Below the pieces are notes generated by a model that saw only the letters and a list, made by a program, of their open reading frames with translations, was not told the DNA's origin and ran no database searches. From Kibdelosporangium philippinense (GTDB taxonomy: Bacteria > Actinomycetota > Actinomycetes > Mycobacteriales > Pseudonocardiaceae), in contig NZ_JAJVCN010000002.1 in NCBI RefSeq assembly GCF_021390435.2, forward strand, positions 2,232,001 through 2,296,000: DNA of 64,000 nucleotides. Direction: 5' to 3'. Below, piece by piece: positions 17,316 to 26,986 of this stretch; position 1 is the first letter of the stretch; every line of letters begins with the position of its first letter. The position numbers and the translations under genes are program-made.

Positions 17316-17852
17316 ATGGCGTTGCTGGCGGAAACATCTGACCTGGACAACGTGCTGAAACGGCTGCGGCAGCGGCACGACGGGGTGCGGACCGGGCTGA
17401 AGTCGCTCAACGGCTGGGAGATGGAGTCGGCGGCGGACACGTATGGCCGGATTCACACCCATCCGGTGCCGGGAACCCCGCTCGGGGGAGTACAGGTTCG
17501 CACAGGTGAAGTGAAAACCCTGCTGACGTACGTGATCCGCAGAGTCCACAGTGAAGTGATCGAGTTACGCGCCGGGGACGTCACCGGCTGGTGCCCGCCG
17601 GACGCGGTGGACGACTTGCTGCCCGAGTCCAACCTCGCTTCGGGCACGGCCATCCGCATCCGGCTGAGCAACCAGTTGTTCGCGCCGCAGGTGGTCGCCG
17701 CACGTGCCATCGTCCGGGACCTCGACCGCGTCGTCGGCTGGGGCGGCGACGACGCGTGCGCCGACCAGTCGTTGTTCTTCATCGACGTCGAACCGGGCGC
17801 GGTCAGCCTGTCGCTGGTGGCTCAACGGGTTCGGCTGTCAGACCTCCCGTAG
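17316..17852 (+). CDS. Hypothetical protein
   Basis: The 178-residue protein starts MALLAETSDLDNVLKRLRQRHDGVRTGLKSL, likely helical. A beta-rich body follows (GGVQVRTGEVKTLLTYVIRRVHSEVIELRAGDVTGWCPPDAVDD). No signal peptide, membrane segment or recognised domain. It is divergent from the AfsR-like gene, and its 3' end overlaps the FtsX remnant by 15 bases. Codon use is ordinary for the region, so I take it as real. Confidence 0.55.
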   Translation: MALLAETSDLDNVLKRLRQRHDGVRTGLKSLNGWEMESAADTYGRIHTHPVPGTPLGGVQVRTGEVKTLLTYVIRRVHSEVIELRAGDVTGWCPPDAVDDLLPESNLASGTAIRIRLSNQLFAPQVVAARAIVRDLDRVVGWGGDDACADQSLFFIDVEPGAVSLSLVAQRVRLSDLP

Positions 17853-18425
17853 CGCGGTAGTGCTGGTCGCCTGCCAGAGCGCGGGCAGCGTGAGCACGGT
17901 GACCAGCAGAACAGAGCCGAGGGCGGCACTGCCGAGGAGGGCGACGGTCGCCCAGTCGATGTCGACTGGGCGACCGGTAGCCGTGAGCAACACGGCTGCC
18001 AGCGCCAGTCCGGCGACAGTCGCGACAACCACTACCACGGTGACGGGAATGCTTGTCTGCCACAGCAATGCTCTGGCCAAAGTGGACCGTGGGACGCCGT
18101 TCGCGCTCAGCACGGCGAGCGAACGGCGGCGTTCCCGCATCTGTTCCAATGCCACGACGATCAGGCTCGCGATGGCTATCAGCAACGTGATGAACGCACT
18201 GATCAGCAGGTAATTCGCGTCCCCGCTCGTCCCTGCCGAGAAGACGACCCCGTTCCAGCCGAGGCGGCCGACGGCGTTGCGAATGTTCTCGATCCGCACA
18301 GGGCCGCCGGTCTTCTGGATCCGAATGCTCGAATGAGCACGAGCGAGCTCGCCGAAGCCAGCGCGCCCGGCGTGACCAGGATTTCACTGGTGTCACCAGG
18401 TATCCGGGTCAGTCGAGGAATTGTC
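17838..18425 (-). pseudogene. FtsX-like ABC transporter permease, C-terminal remnant
   Basis: From 18299 to 17838 the frame has the typical last three membrane helices of an FtsX-like permease (ANYLLISAFITLLIAIASLIVVALEQMRERRRSLAVLSANGV). Upstream, TSEILVTPGALAS lies in another frame. Joining it to AGFGELARAHSS near 18355 by a small frame correction gives a continuous family-like stretch. The N-terminal half and the ATPase are absent. Confidence 0.7.
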
Positions 18426-18616
18426 CATTATGGAGCACCTCGGGGTTCGTATCCGAGCAACACCTGCTCGCCTTCGGCCAAGGTGATCCCGGGATTGGCG
18501 AAGACATCGCCATCGGCACAAGGTTTGACCGGGATTCGGAATGATCGTGCGACGCACCCCACGGTGTACAGCACTGTGGTGGGGCAACCGAGCCGGACTT
18601 GCGGCGTCCAATAACC

Positions 18617-19531
18617 ATGATTTGGAAGAAGCTGAGCTTGCGGCGGTCCGCGGTGCTGCTGACGGTCGTCGGTGCCGCGCTGGCGATGGCCGTTCCGGCA
18701 ACCGCGGCCTATGGCGGTCAGGTCGTGACCAAGGTGAGCAAAGCCGATCGAGCCTCGGCGTTGTCCTACTGGACGCCGGACCGGATGCGAACGCTCTTCG
18801 AGACCGACGAAGTAGCCCCGGCTGAGACCATCAGCAAGCTGTGGAAAGGACCCTTGCCTACGGGCGTTGGGCGGCTGTTCTTCACCAAGGTGCCTGGCGG
18901 CGACGAGACATGCACGGCGACCGTTGTGCCCAGCCGCACCAAGGACGTGGCCTTCACGGCGGGGCATTGCGTGAACGGCGGTCTGGACCCGCTCGACCGG
19001 CCGGTCAAGGTGATCAACCTGGTGTTCGTGCCGGGCTACGACCACGCGAAGACGCCGTACGGGATTTTCCCGGTGCGGGCGTTCGCCTGGTCCAAAACGT
19101 ATGAGGGCCCGTCCAGCAGGGTTGATGACGACGCGGTGATCGCGCTGGACCCTGTTGGTGGCAAGCATGTCGCCGACGTGGCAGGGACGCAGGACATCTC
19201 GTTCGACAAGGTGCCTTCGCCCGCGAACACGACCATCCTCGGCTACCCGGTGTCCGAGCTGGCACGCGGCCAGGCGCTGGTGTCCTGCGTCAAACCCGCC
19301 ACGCTCAAGGTCGACTCGGTTCAGTCGTTCTGGGAGACGAACTGCGACCTCGCGGGCGGCGCGAGCGGCGGCCCGTGGTTGCGGAACTTCAACCCGGCCA
19401 CCGGCAATGGAACCATCTTCGCTGTCACCAGTGGCGGAACGACCGACGAGAACAACGTCACCTTGGACGTCAACTCCGCGGCCTTCACTGACGCGGTGCG
19501 AAGCCTGTACCAGAGCGCCGGTGAACTCTGA
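18617..19531 (+). CDS. Secreted trypsin-like serine protease
   Basis: The 304-residue protein has a signal peptide (KKLSLRRSAVLLTVVGAALAMAVPATA) and an S1-like domain with all three catalytic positions visible: His in FTAGHCV, Asp in VDDDAVIAL and Ser in GGASGGPW. A Cys pair near the His (CTATVV...AGHC) is a conserved disulphide. A ~45-residue propeptide-like stretch precedes the catalytic domain. Start chosen at 18617 (MIWKKLSL) rather than 18599. The 146 bases after the stop up to the IS are AT-richer and without genes. Confidence 0.88.
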   Translation: MIWKKLSLRRSAVLLTVVGAALAMAVPATAAYGGQVVTKVSKADRASALSYWTPDRMRTLFETDEVAPAETISKLWKGPLPTGVGRLFFTKVPGGDETCTATVVPSRTKDVAFTAGHCVNGGLDPLDRPVKVINLVFVPGYDHAKTPYGIFPVRAFAWSKTYEGPSSRVDDDAVIALDPVGGKHVADVAGTQDISFDKVPSPANTTILGYPVSELARGQALVSCVKPATLKVDSVQSFWETNCDLAGGASGGPWLRNFNPATGNGTIFAVTSGGTTDENNVTLDVNSAAFTDAVRSLYQSAGEL

Positions 19532-19677
19532 CCTGACGTATCAATCTCTATAAAAAGGATGATTCAAGCAGCTGATCGCATTACTGAAATGTGCGTAAAT
19601 CGGGCTCCTGAATCAACGGGCACGGCCGGGAAGTATTTCGGGCATGGTGCCGGTGGCATAGCGCTATTCGGGACTAG

Positions 19678-21333
19678 CCTCGGCCTTTCGCGCAGTATTT
19701 AGTTGATCTTGCTTGTGGTTTTGTCGATCTTGCCGTGAGTGTTTCCGACTGTGAGCGTGGCTAGCCCGCCGACCTGCTTGTGTCGGCCGCTCCGGTTCTT
19801 GCCGATCGTAGGGACAGGGGTGCGGATCAGGTGAAGGCGGCGCGGATCTTCAACCAGCCCTGGGCGATCGCGTGGGCATAGGCACAGGTTTCATCGATGC
19901 GGATCCGGACTTGCCGGGCACCACGAGTGATTCGGGCGCCCACGTGCAGCACCAAGTTCCGGAACGTAGCGATCTCGGCGCGCGCCAGCACGGGTGTGCC
20001 GGTGAAACCCAGGATTTTCGCCCAACACACCAGATCAGTGGCCGCCAGTAACGTCTCCAGCCAGGCGGTGTTCTCCGCGAACCCACGACAGGGCAGGTTG
20101 CGCAGGCCGGTGGCCTTGGCTTGGCGGATGCGGTCTTCCACCCGGGCGTGCTGGCGGTGGTGCAGTTCCAGACCGGCGGTCTGACCGGGGATGACCCGGT
20201 CGGGGATGTCGGTGATGAACGCGGTGATCCGATGCCCGTCCACATCGGTGAACCTCAACTGGGCGCCGGGATGGGGACGTTCAGCACGCACGATGACCTT
20301 CGATCCGGCAGGCCAACTCGACAGGTCGAGCATTCCGGTGATGTCGGCGACCCAGGCACCATCCCGGATCCCGCCCGCACGGTCGATGGCCGATTCCCAT
20401 GCCTGGTCGGGAATCTGATCGACCACGACCTGGATGCGGGCATCCACCGGGAACCCGAAGGAGAACCACACTCCCCGCTCCCGGCACGCCTGCGCGAACG
20501 CGAGGGTGGCACCGGCGGAGTCCGAGCGGGCTACCACCCGCACCGAGTCCGGATCACCCGGACGTGGCCGGGCATGGGCGGGTAACGACGCCAACGCCCG
20601 CTCCAGCACCGCGATGTGGTCTGCTGCCGTGTTCGACCCGGCGTTACCCGCCCGCAGCAGGCCCGCCAGTGCTTCGCCTCCCGAGACCTCTGGGCGGTCC
20701 AGAAACGCCAACAACGGGTGAAAACCAAACGTCCGTTTCCAGGTTTTGGCCGCGTTCTCCTTGTCCTCAGCATGGGAAATCGTGACCGTGGCGTCGAAAT
20801 CGATCCGCAGCAGCCCGGTCAGGTCCGGGCCGGCACCCGCGGCCCACGCCCGTTCTCGGGCCGCCGCCCGCGCGGCGAGTATCCCCGGCAGATGCGCTTC
20901 GTCGATCCGGTCCAGCATCCGCCAGGCGGTCGGCATGCTGGCCACCGGCCCGCACACCGCATGCTGGTCACCGAAGACCTCGATGTGCGAGACACAGTCG
21001 CCGCCATCGGCGATGGCCACGGCCATGTCGGCGAACACCTGTCCTGGTGCATGCATCCACGGACCGGCATACGTGTCGACCAACGCCTCGTTCACCCCCG
21101 CGACCAGGCCGGTGTCCTGGGCCAACTCCCGCAACATCCCCACCCCGGCATGCGACACCACACCACGCCCATCAGCACTGACCTTGACCCGCCTCGACCG
21201 CTTGCTACGCTTCACCTACGGAGTGCCCTTCTGCTTGGGATCTGCTGTCATCGCAAACAACAGTTTCCCTTGCAGGACGGCACTTCCGTGCATCTATAGC
21301 CCGTGTCGCACTATTTCGCGCGAAAGACGCAGG
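19678..21333. mobile_element. IS1380-family insertion sequence, copy 1 (1656 bp)
   Basis: The ends are inverted repeats CCTCGGCCTTTCGCGC and CCTGCGTCTTTCGCGC. CTAG flanks both sides (19674-19677 and 21334-21337) as a target duplication. The transposase gene is intact. Copy 2 at 25414-28591 has the same ends in the opposite orientation. Confidence 0.95.
19827..21215 (-). CDS. IS1380-family transposase
   Basis: The 462-residue DDE transposase is identical to that encoded at 25532-26920. Recognisable regions are RIDFDATVTISHAEDKENA (first Asp region) and VVARSDSAGATLAFAQACRERG (second Asp region). The C-terminal ELHHRQHARVEDRIRQAKATGLRNLPC is the conserved Glu region of the family. Full length with no frameshift, so probably active. 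Confidence 0.95.
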   Translation of the reverse strand: MKRSKRSRRVKVSADGRGVVSHAGVGMLRELAQDTGLVAGVNEALVDTYAGPWMHAPGQVFADMAVAIADGGDCVSHIEVFGDQHAVCGPVASMPTAWRMLDRIDEAHLPGILAARAAARERAWAAGAGPDLTGLLRIDFDATVTISHAEDKENAAKTWKRTFGFHPLLAFLDRPEVSGGEALAGLLRAGNAGSNTAADHIAVLERALASLPAHARPRPGDPDSVRVVARSDSAGATLAFAQACRERGVWFSFGFPVDARIQVVVDQIPDQAWESAIDRAGGIRDGAWVADITGMLDLSSWPAGSKVIVRAERPHPGAQLRFTDVDGHRITAFITDIPDRVIPGQTAGLELHHRQHARVEDRIRQAKATGLRNLPCRGFAENTAWLETLLAATDLVCWAKILGFTGTPVLARAEIATFRNLVLHVGARITRGARQVRIRIDETCAYAHAIAQGWLKIRAAFT

Positions 21334-21392
21334 CTAGTCTCGGATGAGTGGAAATGGTCGCCTTCTCCGAAACTCTCGTACCAGGAGACTCG

Positions 21393-22526
21393 ATGACTCT
21401 GCTCAGCAAAGATCGGCAAAACTCACGTCACCGGAGATTTACCATAATCATTCTCAGTGAGGCTTATTCACGGACTCGAGGTGGATCCTGCGACACCGCA
21501 CCTGAGCTGCGGCGATGCGCAGCAGTACAATCATCCTGAATAAGCCTCAGTGTCGCTATGTCGGCTTTGCTGCTGACTGCGGCAAATGCTTCCGCTGCCA
21601 CTGCGGCGTTTCCGGGAGAAACCCAGTGGGGTGCTTTTGACGGCAATCGCGCCGTAACGGACGATACGCCAGCGGCTGCGTACAATCCGGGGACAAACAC
21701 CGCGATTGTCGTCTGGCATACGGCGGATAACTCGATCATGTACGAAGCTCGGACCGGCGGTGGCACGACCGGTGTGAATCTGCGTATCGCGAACGCCACC
21801 GCCAATGCCCCATCGGTGGCACGCTTGCGGTTCGGCTTCGTGATCGTCTACCGAGGCTTTGACAGCCGCATCTATTACATGGTCAACCCCAACTCGGGTG
21901 GTAACGGCATCTTCACGTGGACGAGGCCTCGGGCCATCCCGGATTTCGATGGCAGGCCGATCAGCACGTCGGCGACCCCGGTGATCAGCGAGATCAACGG
22001 GCGTGTCACGGTCGCGTACCGCAACGCAGGCAACAATCCGGTCCTTTCGACCATCGACGGCACGCTGGACACCAGCACTTTCGCGATCACCTGGAGCAAC
22101 GGCCAGAACACCGGCGCGGAATCACCGAGTTCGCCTGCCCTCACCAATTTCGCCGGAACAGAGGTGCTCGTCTACCGACGCTCAGGACCAAACCGCCTGT
22201 ACTGGGCAACCAGAAACGGAAACGGGCCGTGGAGCGGCAGCCAAATGATCCCAGGCTCACCGGTGGTAATAGGGCGCCCGAGCGTCGTAGCCGCGGGTAA
22301 CCAGATGGATGCTGTCGCACTACGGGCCGACCCTGCGCAGAACGACGGCCGCACGATCACCCGCACACGGTTCACCGGCGGCCCAGGGTGGAGTGGACAA
22401 TTCGACAATGATCCGCAGAACTGGCGCACGTTCTCGGCGCCAGTCGTCTACGCCATCGGTATCGCGATCCTCATTTTCATTCGTGGCGCTAACAACGTCG
22501 TCTACGGTAAGAACCTGTCCGGATGA
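21393..22526 (+). pseudogene. Secreted beta-propeller-like protein gene broken in its signal peptide by a 90-bp insertion
   Basis: An AGGAG site precedes the ATG at 21393. Translation gives MTLLSKDRQNSRHRRFTIIILS and then enters a 90-bp insert (21459-21548) that supplies a TGA. Deleting the insert plus one AGT duplicate restores TIIILSVAMSALLLTAANA, a normal signal peptide, and a 346-codon frame to 22526. The mature part is beta-rich (TQWGAFDGNRAVTDDTPAAAYNPGTN, RIYYMVNPNSGG, VLVYRRSGPNRLYWATRNGNGPWSG), like PLL/BNR-type propellers, probably carbohydrate-binding. Re-initiation at 21558 would give a protein without most of its export signal. Confidence 0.75.
21459..21548. mobile_element. MITE-like 90-bp non-autonomous element with AGT target duplication
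   Basis: Ends GAGGCTTATTCA and TGAATAAGCCTC are perfect 12-bp inverted repeats. AGT flanks both sides (21456-21458 and 21549-21551). The interior codes for nothing. The GAGG termini and 3-bp duplication resemble the IS5-family elements at 33373 and 36404, but the terminal sequence differs, so a different IS5-like transposase would be needed. Confidence 0.85.
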
Positions 22527-22546
22527 TCCAGCTGATCATAAACGTC

Positions 22547-22583
22547 GTGTCGGCCCGTCGGATGATCTCCGGCGGGCCGACAC
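22547..22583. terminator. Strong hairpin terminator after the secreted protein gene
   Basis: GTGTCGGCCCGTCGG pairs with CCGGCGGGCCGACAC (one mismatch) across a 7-base loop, 20 bases after the stop codon at 22526. Confidence 0.75.
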
Positions 22584-22689
22584 TACTTCCTCACATAGCT
22601 GTGGAGCGAGTTCAGACTTGCTGACCGGTTTGTCGCCCCGGCCTTTGCCGTAGGTACGCAGGACTGCCCGGCGGATTCCTTCGCAGCCG

Positions 22690-23130
22690 GTGCATATCAC
22701 CACTTCGGCGTTAAGAAGCAGGCTGCTGGACGCGGTGGTCAGGAAAATGGACAACGAGCTGAACGTCCAGCTGAAGGCGCTCCCGCGCTCTGCGAAGGAT
22801 CCCCTGCGCGCGCTCGTGCTTCGCGTCCGCGCGTACATCGAGAAGACGCAAGACCCGGTCTTCCAGCAGATCGTGTTCAGTGACGCGCCCGCGGTGGTCA
22901 AAGATGCCGTCATAACGCTTTCCGAGATCGTCCAAGAGGCGAAGGACCGCGGCGACGTTCCGAAGAAGATCTCGCCGACCGCGATCGCCACGATGCTCAT
23001 CGGCGCACTGTCCAACGCGTCCAAGTGGGTCGCCGCGGCACCGGATGACGCGGACCGCGCCGAACGCCTCAAAGCCGCCACCCACTCGGTCGCCGAACTG
23101 GTGAAAGGCCTTCGCGTCAGCACGTCATAG
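22690..23130 (+). pseudogene. TetR-family regulator lacking its DNA-binding domain
   Basis: The frame from ~22710 to 23130 is a TetR C-terminal ligand-binding domain (LLDAVVRKMDNELNVQLKAL, PVFQQIVFSDAPAVVKDA, ATMLIGALSNASKWVA). Just before it, in another frame, AYHHFGVKKQ matches the end of a TetR recognition helix. A 1-base break separates them near 22725. The rest of the HTH is absent. It cannot bind DNA as it stands. It may once have controlled the adjacent monooxygenase pair. Confidence 0.75.
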
Positions 23131-23148
23131 TCATCGATGGCCCGGTTC

Positions 23149-24432
23149 TCAGGCTGGCAGGCCCAAGTGCTCTCGAAGGGTGCTGCCGGTGTAGTCCTCA
23201 CGGAACCGGCCACGTTCACGCAGGATCGGGAGCACGAGGTCGTAGAACCGGTCCATCCCGTAGGGCTGCAGGGAGGAGCTGAAAGCAAACCCGTCCACGG
23301 CACGCCGGTCCACCGCGTCTTCGATGAGATCGGCGACTGTGGACGGCGAGCCGACGATGGTGGCCATCAAGGCGTCGTCGAACACACGTCCCACCAATTG
23401 CCTCATCGACAGGTTTTCGCGTTCCGCGATTTCCTTGAGCTGTGCGAAGGCTTTGCGCGGATCACGCTCGCCGCGGATGCGGTTGGCCGTGTACACGTTG
23501 GCGACTTGCCAGTCCGGTTCGATATCCGGCAGAGGATCGTCGACGTCGTAGGCTGACAGGTCCCGGCCGAAGTACCGGCCGAGGTAGTTCCGCACCATGC
23601 TGGGGGTCGCAAGCGACTTCTGTATCTCGGCGAACTCCGCTGCGGCGTCGGCGTCGGTCTCGCCGACGTGTACGAAAGCGGCTGCCATGATCTTCACCGC
23701 GTCCGGATCGCGCCCGTGCTCGGCGACCCGTCGTTTGACGTCAGCGTAGAAGGGCTGCCCCTGCTCCACCGAGCCGAATCCGGTGAACACCAGGTCGGCA
23801 CTGGACGCGGCGAAGTCGCGCCCGGCGGGGGACTCACCGGCCTGCATGAGCACCGGGCGCCCCTGCGGGCTTTGCGGCAGCCCGGCATGGGTGGTCACGT
23901 CGAAGTACTTGCCGTGAAAGGACACACCTTGCGCGGGGGAAGCCCAGAGCCGCTTGGTCAGTTCGACGAACTCGCTTGCTCTCGGATAACGCTCCTCGCG
24001 GGGGACCTCACCCACGGTGAAGTTCGCTGCTGTCGTCGGGTCCGCCGAGGTCACCAGGTTGCACCCGGCGCGCCCGCCCGAGATCGCATCGAGGGAGGCG
24101 TACTGGTGCGCCAGCTCGTACGGGTCGCAGTAGGTGGTGTTGATGGTGGCCATCAACCCGACCTTCGAGGTGACGGCGGCAAGGGCCGAATAGATGGTCA
24201 GCGAGTCGAAACGACCATCCGAGTACGATTCGATGATCTTGCCGTCTGCTTCGTCCATGCTCAGGGTCTCGCCGTAGAACATGAAGTCGATCTTGGCTGC
24301 CTCCGCGGCGGTGGCGAAATGCCGATGTGCGGAAAACTCGATCACGTCACCGGAGTCGGGATGGGCCCAGGCGACCGGTTCGCCGGTACTGTACAAACCG
24401 CTGCCGATGGGAATGTGGCGTGCGGAGTTCAT
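23149..24432 (-). CDS. LLM-class flavin-dependent monooxygenase (NtaA/SnaA/DszA type)
   Basis: The 427-residue protein matches the nitrilotriacetate monooxygenase A / DszA branch of FMNH2-dependent bacterial luciferase-like enzymes. Motifs: FATAAEAAKIDFMFYGETLSM, LAHQYASLDAISGGRAGCNLVTS, RYPRASEFVELTKRLWAS and PVLMQAGESPAGRDFAA. Such enzymes oxidise organosulfur, amine or aromatic substrates with FMNH2 from a reductase; none is encoded nearby. Its start overlaps the stop of the upstream gene by four bases (ATGA), so the two are translationally coupled. Substrate unknown; sulfur scavenging is a common role. Confidence 0.88.
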   Translation of the reverse strand: MNSARHIPIGSGLYSTGEPVAWAHPDSGDVIEFSAHRHFATAAEAAKIDFMFYGETLSMDEADGKIIESYSDGRFDSLTIYSALAAVTSKVGLMATINTTYCDPYELAHQYASLDAISGGRAGCNLVTSADPTTAANFTVGEVPREERYPRASEFVELTKRLWASPAQGVSFHGKYFDVTTHAGLPQSPQGRPVLMQAGESPAGRDFAASSADLVFTGFGSVEQGQPFYADVKRRVAEHGRDPDAVKIMAAAFVHVGETDADAAAEFAEIQKSLATPSMVRNYLGRYFGRDLSAYDVDDPLPDIEPDWQVANVYTANRIRGERDPRKAFAQLKEIAERENLSMRQLVGRVFDDALMATIVGSPSTVADLIEDAVDRRAVDGFAFSSSLQPYGMDRFYDLVLPILRERGRFREDYTGSTLREHLGLPA

Positions 24433-25361
24433 GAAATCTCCTTGCTGGCGAAACGGCTGATGGCCGCGGGTAGTCCAAGCCGTTCGCGGAAGGTTCCAGT
24501 GCGGGGGGCGTCACCACGCAGGCCGCGCTTGGTGAGTTCGGCGGCGAGGACCGTAAGCGGCGTGCCGCCGAGATCCAGGGCATCGAGCTCCACGACGATT
24601 CCTTGCGCCACCTCGGAAACCCCGTCGATAGCGGCGAGCGTGGCCGACATACCGGTGAACGGAACGTCCACCAGCACGCGGGCTTGCGGGAACCGCGCAC
24701 GCACCGCACCGACCTCATCGGCCGATGTGGCACGGATGCGGATGACCTCACCCACTTCGCTAGCGAGACGGCTGCTGTGCGCGTCGCCGGTGAGGCTGAC
24801 GAACGTCGGCAGATGGCCTTGGAACGGCCGGGGAAGGTTCGCGGGTCCGCGCATTCTGAAGTACTTGCCGACGTGGTCGAGGCGGTGCACGCGGTCAGCG
24901 CGAATGAAAATCCCACGAGCCCGGTCACGGACTACCGCATCGTCATCCCAGCTATCCCACAGGTCACACACGACAGTGGTGTACTCGACGACGCGCTCGG
25001 CCAGCTCGTCGGGCGGCAAGGGGGCGGAGAGTCCTCGTTTGCGTGCCGCTTCGCCACTCGTATCGACTTTCAGCTGCCAGCCGGCCCTGCCTACGGTGGC
25101 GTGGTCGAGGGTTGCCAGTTCTCGCGATGCGAAGAACGGTTCGACGTAGCTGACATCGACCTCGGCCACCAGACCGATTGTGGTGTGTGGTGCGAGGAAT
25201 CCCAGCGCAGGGATCGGAGCCAGACCGGCGCGCTCGCCCGCGCCTCCGGTCAGGATGAGGAAGTCGGCTGCTTGGAGGTCCGCCGTGCGCGCGGCGAGGA
25301 CCTGGATGTCGTTGGCCGGGGCGGAGATCGCGACACCGAAACTGAAGGCGTCTACATTCAA
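24429..25361 (-). CDS. LLM-class flavin-dependent oxidoreductase, small form
   Basis: This 310-residue luciferase-like protein accompanies the NtaA-type enzyme. It has the LLM core (FLILTGGAGERAGLAPIPALGFLAP, VDVSYVEPFFASRELATLDHATVGRAGWQLKVDT) and a divergent C-terminus. Proteins of this length beside DszA/NtaA-type enzymes are frequent partners of unclear substrate. The apparent start is a TTG at 25361 only 49 bases from the TTAA duplication of IS1380 copy 2. The native promoter is therefore displaced, and expression may now depend on IS-end sequences. Confidence 0.8.
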   Translation of the reverse strand: MNVDAFSFGVAISAPANDIQVLAARTADLQAADFLILTGGAGERAGLAPIPALGFLAPHTTIGLVAEVDVSYVEPFFASRELATLDHATVGRAGWQLKVDTSGEAARKRGLSAPLPPDELAERVVEYTTVVCDLWDSWDDDAVVRDRARGIFIRADRVHRLDHVGKYFRMRGPANLPRPFQGHLPTFVSLTGDAHSSRLASEVGEVIRIRATSADEVGAVRARFPQARVLVDVPFTGMSATLAAIDGVSEVAQGIVVELDALDLGGTPLTVLAAELTKRGLRGDAPRTGTFRERLGLPAAISRFASKEIS

Positions 25362-25531
25362 TTGAGATTCACCTGACTCGTGCAGTTCCCTACGGAAAAC
25401 ACTGATACGTTAACCTGCGTCTTTCGCGCGAAATAGTGCGACACGGGCTATAGATGCACGGAAGTGCCGTCCTGCAAGGGAAACTGTTGTTTGCGATGAC
25501 AGCAGATCCCAAGCAGAAGGGCACTCCGTAG

Positions 25532-26920
25532 GTGAAGCGTAGCAAGCGGTCGAGGCGGGTCAAGGTCAGTGCTGATGGGCGTGGTGTGGTGTCGCATGCC
25601 GGGGTGGGGATGTTGCGGGAGTTGGCCCAGGACACCGGCCTGGTCGCGGGGGTGAACGAGGCGTTGGTCGACACGTATGCCGGTCCGTGGATGCATGCAC
25701 CAGGACAGGTGTTCGCCGACATGGCCGTGGCCATCGCCGATGGCGGCGACTGTGTCTCGCACATCGAGGTCTTCGGTGACCAGCATGCGGTGTGCGGGCC
25801 GGTGGCCAGCATGCCGACCGCCTGGCGGATGCTGGACCGGATCGACGAAGCGCATCTGCCGGGGATACTCGCCGCGCGGGCGGCGGCCCGAGAACGGGCG
25901 TGGGCCGCGGGTGCCGGCCCGGACCTGACCGGGCTGCTGCGGATCGATTTCGACGCCACGGTCACGATTTCCCATGCTGAGGACAAGGAGAACGCGGCCA
26001 AAACCTGGAAACGGACGTTTGGTTTTCACCCGTTGTTGGCGTTTCTGGACCGCCCAGAGGTCTCGGGAGGCGAAGCACTGGCGGGCCTGCTGCGGGCGGG
26101 TAACGCCGGGTCGAACACGGCAGCAGACCACATCGCGGTGCTGGAGCGGGCGTTGGCGTCGTTACCCGCCCATGCCCGGCCACGTCCGGGTGATCCGGAC
26201 TCGGTGCGGGTGGTAGCCCGCTCGGACTCCGCCGGTGCCACCCTCGCGTTCGCGCAGGCGTGCCGGGAGCGGGGAGTGTGGTTCTCCTTCGGGTTCCCGG
26301 TGGATGCCCGCATCCAGGTCGTGGTCGATCAGATTCCCGACCAGGCATGGGAATCGGCCATCGACCGTGCGGGCGGGATCCGGGATGGTGCCTGGGTCGC
26401 CGACATCACCGGAATGCTCGACCTGTCGAGTTGGCCTGCCGGATCGAAGGTCATCGTGCGTGCTGAACGTCCCCATCCCGGCGCCCAGTTGAGGTTCACC
26501 GATGTGGACGGGCATCGGATCACCGCGTTCATCACCGACATCCCCGACCGGGTCATCCCCGGTCAGACCGCCGGTCTGGAACTGCACCACCGCCAGCACG
26601 CCCGGGTGGAAGACCGCATCCGCCAAGCCAAGGCCACCGGCCTGCGCAACCTGCCCTGTCGTGGGTTCGCGGAGAACACCGCCTGGCTGGAGACGTTACT
26701 GGCGGCCACTGATCTGGTGTGTTGGGCGAAAATCCTGGGTTTCACCGGCACACCCGTGCTGGCGCGCGCCGAGATCGCTACGTTCCGGAACTTGGTGCTG
26801 CACGTGGGCGCCCGAATCACTCGTGGTGCCCGGCAAGTCCGGATCCGCATCGATGAAACCTGTGCCTATGCCCACGCGATCGCCCAGGGCTGGTTGAAGA
26901 TCCGCGCCGCCTTCACCTGA
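25532..26920 (+). CDS. IS1380-family transposase (copy 2)
   Basis: The 462-residue protein is identical to the copy at 19827-21215, so one duplication of this IS within the genome is very recent. The gene is intact despite the IS701-type insertion 66 bases after its stop. Confidence 0.95.
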   Translation: MKRSKRSRRVKVSADGRGVVSHAGVGMLRELAQDTGLVAGVNEALVDTYAGPWMHAPGQVFADMAVAIADGGDCVSHIEVFGDQHAVCGPVASMPTAWRMLDRIDEAHLPGILAARAAARERAWAAGAGPDLTGLLRIDFDATVTISHAEDKENAAKTWKRTFGFHPLLAFLDRPEVSGGEALAGLLRAGNAGSNTAADHIAVLERALASLPAHARPRPGDPDSVRVVARSDSAGATLAFAQACRERGVWFSFGFPVDARIQVVVDQIPDQAWESAIDRAGGIRDGAWVADITGMLDLSSWPAGSKVIVRAERPHPGAQLRFTDVDGHRITAFITDIPDRVIPGQTAGLELHHRQHARVEDRIRQAKATGLRNLPCRGFAENTAWLETLLAATDLVCWAKILGFTGTPVLARAEIATFRNLVLHVGARITRGARQVRIRIDETCAYAHAIAQGWLKIRAAFT

Positions 26921-26986
26921 TCCGCACCCCTGTCCCTACGATCGGCAAGAACCGGAGCGGCCGACACAAGCAGGTCGGCGGGCTAG

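Noticed and set aside
14324..17440. Longer AfsR-like start at 17440
   Set aside because: The extra 85 residues lack similarity to the family and overlap the divergent gene at 17316.
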